Assembly (NCBI GenBank): GCA_964558295.1
Contig: CAZLDQ010000032.1
Coordinates: 1-35,418, forward strand
Length of the DNA stretch: 35,418 nt
Source of the DNA: JBDKTH01 sp964558295
GTDB taxonomy: Bacteria; Planctomycetota; Planctomycetia; Pirellulales; Thermoguttaceae
Direction of reading: 5' to 3'
The notes beneath the pieces are model-generated. The model made no database searches. It was given only the letters and a program-made list of their open reading frames with translations, and was not told where the DNA came from. The position numbers and the translations under genes are program-made. Of the stretch, positions 32,228 to 35,418 are shown in pieces. Position 1 is the first letter of the stretch. The number at the start of each line of letters is the position of its first letter.

Positions 32228-32271
32228 TCAGATTCACTTGTTGGGACATTGGACTTGGAGTTGTACCAGAG

Positions 32272-32898
32272 ATGGCTCGTTATACTGCCGCCGTGTGCCG
32301 GATGTGCCGCCGCGAAGGCGCGAAGCTGTTCCTCAAAGGGACACGTTGCGACACCGATAAGTGCGCCGTCGAGCGCCGCCAGAACGCCCCGGGGATGCAT
32401 TCCTATCGCCGCGGTAAATTGACCGACTATGGCTTGCACCTCCGCGAGAAGCAGAAGGTCAAGCACTACTACGGCGTCTTGGAACGCCAGTTCCGCCGGA
32501 TCTTTGCCGAAGCCAACCGCGGCAAGGGGAACACGGGGACGCGGCTCATGACGCTGCTCGAACTCCGTCTGGACAACATCGTCCATCGGCTCGGCTTCGC
32601 CCTCTCACGCTCCCAGGCCAAGCAGATGATCAACCACGGCCACATCCTTGTCAACGGCCGGCGGGTTGACATCGCCAGCTACCAGGTTCGCGTCGGCGAT
32701 CGGATCGGTGTGAAGAACCGTCCCAAGAGCCTCCAATGGGTTCAAGCCAACCTGGCGCAGTCCCCCCGCCAAGTCCCTGATTTCCTCAGCCTTCAGGCCG
32801 GGCCTGTCCCCGAAGGCAATGTCGTTCGGATGCCGGAGATCGAAGACGTTTCCATCCCGGTCCAAGCCCAGTTGATTGTCGAGCTTTGCTCCAAGTAG
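32272..32898 (+). CDS. rpsD: 30S ribosomal protein uS4, zinc-binding form
   Basis: uS4 starts small-subunit assembly by binding 16S rRNA near the 5' end and helps fidelity. The 208-residue protein has the N-terminal zinc motif with Cys9, Cys12, Cys26 and Cys31, the KQKVKHYYGVLERQFRRIF helix and the S4 RNA-binding fold with LDNIVHRLGFALSRSQAKQMINHGHILVNG. I chose ATG 32272, preceded by TTGGAG; the upstream frame overlapping rpsK shows no similarity. Confidence 0.97.
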   Translation: MARYTAAVCRMCRREGAKLFLKGTRCDTDKCAVERRQNAPGMHSYRRGKLTDYGLHLREKQKVKHYYGVLERQFRRIFAEANRGKGNTGTRLMTLLELRLDNIVHRLGFALSRSQAKQMINHGHILVNGRRVDIASYQVRVGDRIGVKNRPKSLQWVQANLAQSPRQVPDFLSLQAGPVPEGNVVRMPEIEDVSIPVQAQLIVELCSK

Positions 32899-32943
32899 TC
32901 GGGCGCTCTACCCCCCTGCGAGTCATTCATTTGGAGGCTTCTC

Positions 32944-33942
32944 ATGCGTATTCGATGGCGCGGACTTGAACTGCCCAGTCAAGTAACGTGCGACGCAGGA
33001 TCCCTGACTTCCACCTATGGCAAGTTCGTCGCCGAGCCGTTCGAACGCGGCTTCGGCGTCACGATCGGCAACAGCCTGCGGCGGATTATGCTTTCCAGCC
33101 TGGAAGGCAGCGCCGTGACCCGAATCAAGTTGCACGGGGCCCAGCACGAGTTCACCACCTTGCCCGGGGTTGTCGAAGACGTGACGGACATTGTGTTGAA
33201 CGTCAAGTCCCTGGTCGTCAAGAACCATACCCAGCAGACCCGCGTGCTGCGGATCGACAAGAACACTCGCGGCGTGATCACTGGGGCCGACATCCTCACC
33301 GACGAATCGGTCGAGGTGATCAACAAAGATCATGTGATTGCCACGTTGACCGACGACGTCCCGTTCATCATGGAACTGGTCGTCGACAACGGCCGCGGCT
33401 ACGTCCCCGCAACCGAGCATACGCCTCAGGTCCAGGAAATCGGCGTGATCCCCGTCGACGCCGCCTACAGCCCGGTGGTGCGCGTCCGCTACGAGATCGA
33501 GGAGACCCGTGTCGGCCAGAAGACCAACTACGACCGGCTGACGCTGGAGGTTTGGACCAACGGGTCGGTCACGCCCGAAATGGCGCTCGTCGAGGCCGCG
33601 AAGATTCTTCGTAAACATCTCAACCCGTTCGTCCAATACAGCGAACTGGGACAGAAAGTCCACGCCGAACTCCGCGCGGGAATGGGCGGGGGCGTCGATC
33701 CGTCGGTCGAGGCGAAGCTCAATATGAGCCTCGCCGAGTTGAACCTCTCGGTGCGGGCGACCAACTGCTTGGAGTCGGAGAACATCAACTCCGTGCGTGA
33801 TCTCGTCGTCCGCACGGCGGATGAGTTGCTCGAAGTCCGCAACTTCGGCGAGACAACGCTCAACGAAGTGCAAGACAAACTGGCGGAGATCGGGCTGCGG
33901 CTGGGTATGAAGTTGCCGCCAACCCCGGCCAGCCCCCTGTGA
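32944..33942 (+). CDS. rpoA: DNA-directed RNA polymerase subunit alpha
   Basis: Alpha nucleates RNA polymerase assembly and, through its C-terminal domain, binds UP elements and activators. The 332-residue protein has the N-terminal domain GKFVAEPFERGFGVTIGNSLRRIMLSSLEGSA and the dimerisation and assembly region to about 235, followed by a linker and the C-terminal domain (about 255-318). The C-terminal SVRATNCLESENI includes Arg271, Asn274 and Cys275, equivalents of E. coli R265, N268 and C269 that contact DNA. It follows rpsD as in the alpha operon. GGAGGC (about 32933-32938) precedes the ATG. Confidence 0.98.
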   Translation: MRIRWRGLELPSQVTCDAGSLTSTYGKFVAEPFERGFGVTIGNSLRRIMLSSLEGSAVTRIKLHGAQHEFTTLPGVVEDVTDIVLNVKSLVVKNHTQQTRVLRIDKNTRGVITGADILTDESVEVINKDHVIATLTDDVPFIMELVVDNGRGYVPATEHTPQVQEIGVIPVDAAYSPVVRVRYEIEETRVGQKTNYDRLTLEVWTNGSVTPEMALVEAAKILRKHLNPFVQYSELGQKVHAELRAGMGGGVDPSVEAKLNMSLAELNLSVRATNCLESENINSVRDLVVRTADELLEVRNFGETTLNEVQDKLAEIGLRLGMKLPPTPASPL

Positions 33943-34043
33943 GATCCGCTTGCCCCGGCGGCGAGTGGAGAGCGTTGCAGAATGCGGTGGGCGCCGGCTC
34001 ACCTTGCCTGATACATGTACTCATTTTTTCCTGAAACACTGCC

Positions 34044-34649
34044 ATGCGACACAGAAGACGAGGACGCAAACTCGGACGCAACCCGAATCATCAGCGCGCA
34101 CTGTTGCGGAACTTGGCGTCCGCGCTGATCCTCACCGAACGGGATGCGCAAGACGAAGACAACCAGCCCAAAGTCAAGGGACGGATCGTCACCACGCTGC
34201 CCAAGGCCAAGGAAGTCCGGCCGTTGGTTGAACGGGTAATCACCATCGCCCGACGGGCCCTGCCCCAGCAGCGGGCGGCCGACGCACTGGCCTCCACGGC
34301 CGAACGCCATTCCGAAGCCTGGCGCGCCTGGCGCACTAGCGACCAGTGGAAGCAGTGGAATCAGGCAATCGCCCCGGTGATCGCCGCCCGGCGACGCGTG
34401 CTCCGTCTGTTGGGCGACAAGAAGGCCATGCGGATCGTCTTCGAAGAGTTGGCCCCACGCTTCGCCGACCGTCCGGGCGGCTACACCCGAGTCCTTCGCC
34501 TGGCCACTCCGCGTCTGGGCGACGCCGGTGCCCGGGCGATCCTCGAGTTCGTCGGCACGCACGACCGGGTTGCCAAGCGAGCCGTTAAGCCCACCTTCGA
34601 GGCTGAATCCGGCGCAGGGGAAACGGGCGAGGCCAGCGAAGCCCAGTAA
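34044..34649 (+). CDS. rplQ: 50S ribosomal protein bL17, enlarged
   Basis: bL17 sits near the tunnel exit. The 201-residue protein is much larger than the E. coli protein (127). Conserved parts are MRHRRRGRKLGRNPNHQRALLRNLASAL (1-28), TTLPKAKEVRPLVERVITIAR (50-70) and ELAPRFADRPGGYTRVL (135-151). Two insertions interrupt them: about 33-47 (an acidic loop with DAQDEDNQPKVKGR) and about 72-115, rich in Ala, Trp and Arg. A C-terminal tail (about 174-201) is acidic. It follows rpoA as usual and ends the cluster. No strong ribosome binding site precedes the ATG. Confidence 0.95.
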   Translation: MRHRRRGRKLGRNPNHQRALLRNLASALILTERDAQDEDNQPKVKGRIVTTLPKAKEVRPLVERVITIARRALPQQRAADALASTAERHSEAWRAWRTSDQWKQWNQAIAPVIAARRRVLRLLGDKKAMRIVFEELAPRFADRPGGYTRVLRLATPRLGDAGARAILEFVGTHDRVAKRAVKPTFEAESGAGETGEASEAQ

Positions 34650-34681
34650 ACGGTGTCGCACCGTCGTGGAAAGGCATACCG

Positions 34682-34715
34682 AAAGAGCCCAGGAGGCGCG
34701 GCCCCTGGGCTCTTT
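34682..34715 (+). terminator. Intrinsic terminator after rplQ
   Basis: AAAGAGCCCAGG (34682-34693) pairs without mismatch with CCTGGGCTCTTT (34704-34715) around a 10-nt loop, the 3' arm ending in TTT. A second short T run follows at 34722. This strong 12-bp hairpin 33 nt after rplQ should terminate the ribosomal operon, and because of its symmetry it could act on both strands. Confidence 0.8.
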
Positions 34716-34744
34716 GGCATCTTTGGGCACTCAGGAGGAAGCCG

Positions 34745-35362
34745 ATGCCGCCCGATAAACGCTCCGTTCGGCACGATGCAGCCCCCCCGGCAGGCTTCGA
34801 TTTCACCGCCCACATGCGGCGAGTCTGCGAGGATATGGTCGGCCGGGTGCCCGCGCTGGGGCACATCGATTTTGGACGAGTGGCTGTTAGCTTCTGTCAG
34901 ACGCGCAAGGCCGTCTCGCATGGACTCTATGCGTCGCTTACCCCGTTGCGATTTGCCGGAGGGCGCACCGAGACCGTCCGCCACGGGCGACGCTGGGGAA
35001 TTCAACGACTCACCGACAGTGCCGGGCGGGAAATGCTCTACCTGCTCAACTTCTACCTGCCTCGCTATCTGGAACTTGGGTTTCGCGAAAAGCTGACCAC
35101 GATCGTCCACGAGCTGTGGCATGTCAGCCCCGAGTTCGACGGCGACCTGCGTCGGTTTGGCGGTCGTTGCTACGCTCATAGCGGGTCGCAGAAGCGTTAC
35201 GACGCCCATGCGGCCGCCTTGGCCGAACGCTGGCTGGCCGCCGGTCCCGCCCCGGCCCTCTACGGCTTTCTCCAGTACAGCTTCCATGAGCTGGCTGCGC
35301 GCCACGGCCGGATCTACGGCCGCAAGATCCCCACCCCCAAACTGTTCCCCCTGGATTCCTAA
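34745..35362 (+). CDS. Predicted HExxH zinc metallopeptidase
   Basis: This 205-residue protein carries HELWH (122-126), the zinc-binding active-site motif of gluzincin-like metallopeptidases, in the context TTIVHELWHVSPEFDGDLRR. A conserved-looking GGRCYAHSGSQKRYD (139-153) follows and could supply a third ligand at His145. There is no signal peptide, so it acts in the cytoplasm. AGGAGGA (34733-34739) stands five bases before the ATG, a strong ribosome binding site, and the gene lies right after the ribosomal operon terminator, so it needs its own or read-through transcription. It resembles the putative metallopeptidase family with an HELWHISPEFDG block that I recall in many bacteria. Substrate is unknown. 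Confidence 0.8.
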   Translation: MPPDKRSVRHDAAPPAGFDFTAHMRRVCEDMVGRVPALGHIDFGRVAVSFCQTRKAVSHGLYASLTPLRFAGGRTETVRHGRRWGIQRLTDSAGREMLYLLNFYLPRYLELGFREKLTTIVHELWHVSPEFDGDLRRFGGRCYAHSGSQKRYDAHAAALAERWLAAGPAPALYGFLQYSFHELAARHGRIYGRKIPTPKLFPLDS

Positions 35363-35373
35363 AGCCAATCGAC

Positions 35374-35418
35374 ATAGGTAAGCCCTCGCGGGCTGTCCCT
35401 GTCACACCACCGTGCGTA
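35374..35418 (-). mobile_element. Probable group II intron 3' end (domains V-VI), cut by the window
   Basis: Read on the minus strand from the right edge, the sequence starts TACGCACGGTGGTGTGA, which matches the 3' half of a group II intron domain V as I know it from bacterial introns. It continues into ACAGGGACAGCCC-GCGA-GGGCTTACCTAT, a hairpin (35381-35394) with flanking AGG/CCT pairing, consistent with domain VI and a 3' splice end of the usual AY type. The intron body and any reverse transcriptase ORF would lie beyond 35418 on the minus strand. Alternatively the AGCCC/GGGCT hairpin could be just the terminator of the metallopeptidase gene, though no T run follows. Confidence 0.5.

Noticed and set aside
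1..35418. tRNA or rRNA genes
   Set aside because: I saw no cloverleaf with the TTCGANNC arm or any rRNA-like stretch on either strand by eye; a tRNA/rRNA scan would be needed to exclude it fully.

Overview
This 35.4 kb, GC-rich window (strong G/C preference at third codon positions) looks like the chromosome of a planctomycete, probably in or near the Pirellulales. That placement is inference. It rests on the S10-spc-alpha ribosomal cluster lacking rpmD and infA, an enlarged bL17, a DUF58/BatA-type VWA pair, a membrane coiled-coil protein beside mreB/mreC, and short dispersed repeats (including one encoding GHKRDAYAT in a shadow frame) of a kind I associate with this phylum.

Layout. Bases 1-122 hold the cut-off end of an unidentified minus-strand gene, followed by a repeat-bearing gap. 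Next come a nitroreductase (+), the tRNA thiolase mnmA (-), a DUF58 protein and a BatA-like VWA membrane protein (+, overlapping by one base), and a secreted GH106-like glycoside hydrolase (-). A near-consensus sigma-70-type promoter at 8004-8033 then drives a cell-shape cluster: a membrane-anchored coiled-coil protein, a small membrane protein, mreB and mreC. An AddB/AddA-type helicase-nuclease pair follows (11831-17859).

From 18157 to 34649 lies one long co-oriented cluster: rpsJ-rplC-rplD-rplW-rplB-rpsS-rplV-rpsC-rplP-rpmC-rpsQ-rplN-rplX-rplE-rpsN-rpsH-rplF-rplR-rpsE-rplO-secY-adk-map-rpmJ-rpsM-rpsK-rpsD-rpoA-rplQ. It has a textbook promoter upstream (TTGACA-N17-TACTAT, 18050-18078), a second promoter before rpmJ (31151-31180), and a 12-bp hairpin terminator after rplQ (34682-34715). 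It makes ribosomal proteins, the Sec translocon channel, adenylate kinase, methionine aminopeptidase and the RNA polymerase alpha subunit. The window ends with a HExxH metallopeptidase and, on the minus strand, what looks like the 3' end (domains V-VI) of a group II intron.

Most of the window is ordinary housekeeping DNA. I did not find a convincing new multi-gene system. The points most worth a second look are the intron end at the right edge, the fold-back sequence with crossing inverted repeats between mreB and mreC, the hairpins and dispersed repeats in gaps of the ribosomal cluster, the 62-bp rpsC/rplP overlap, and lineage-specific extensions of uL18 and bL17.
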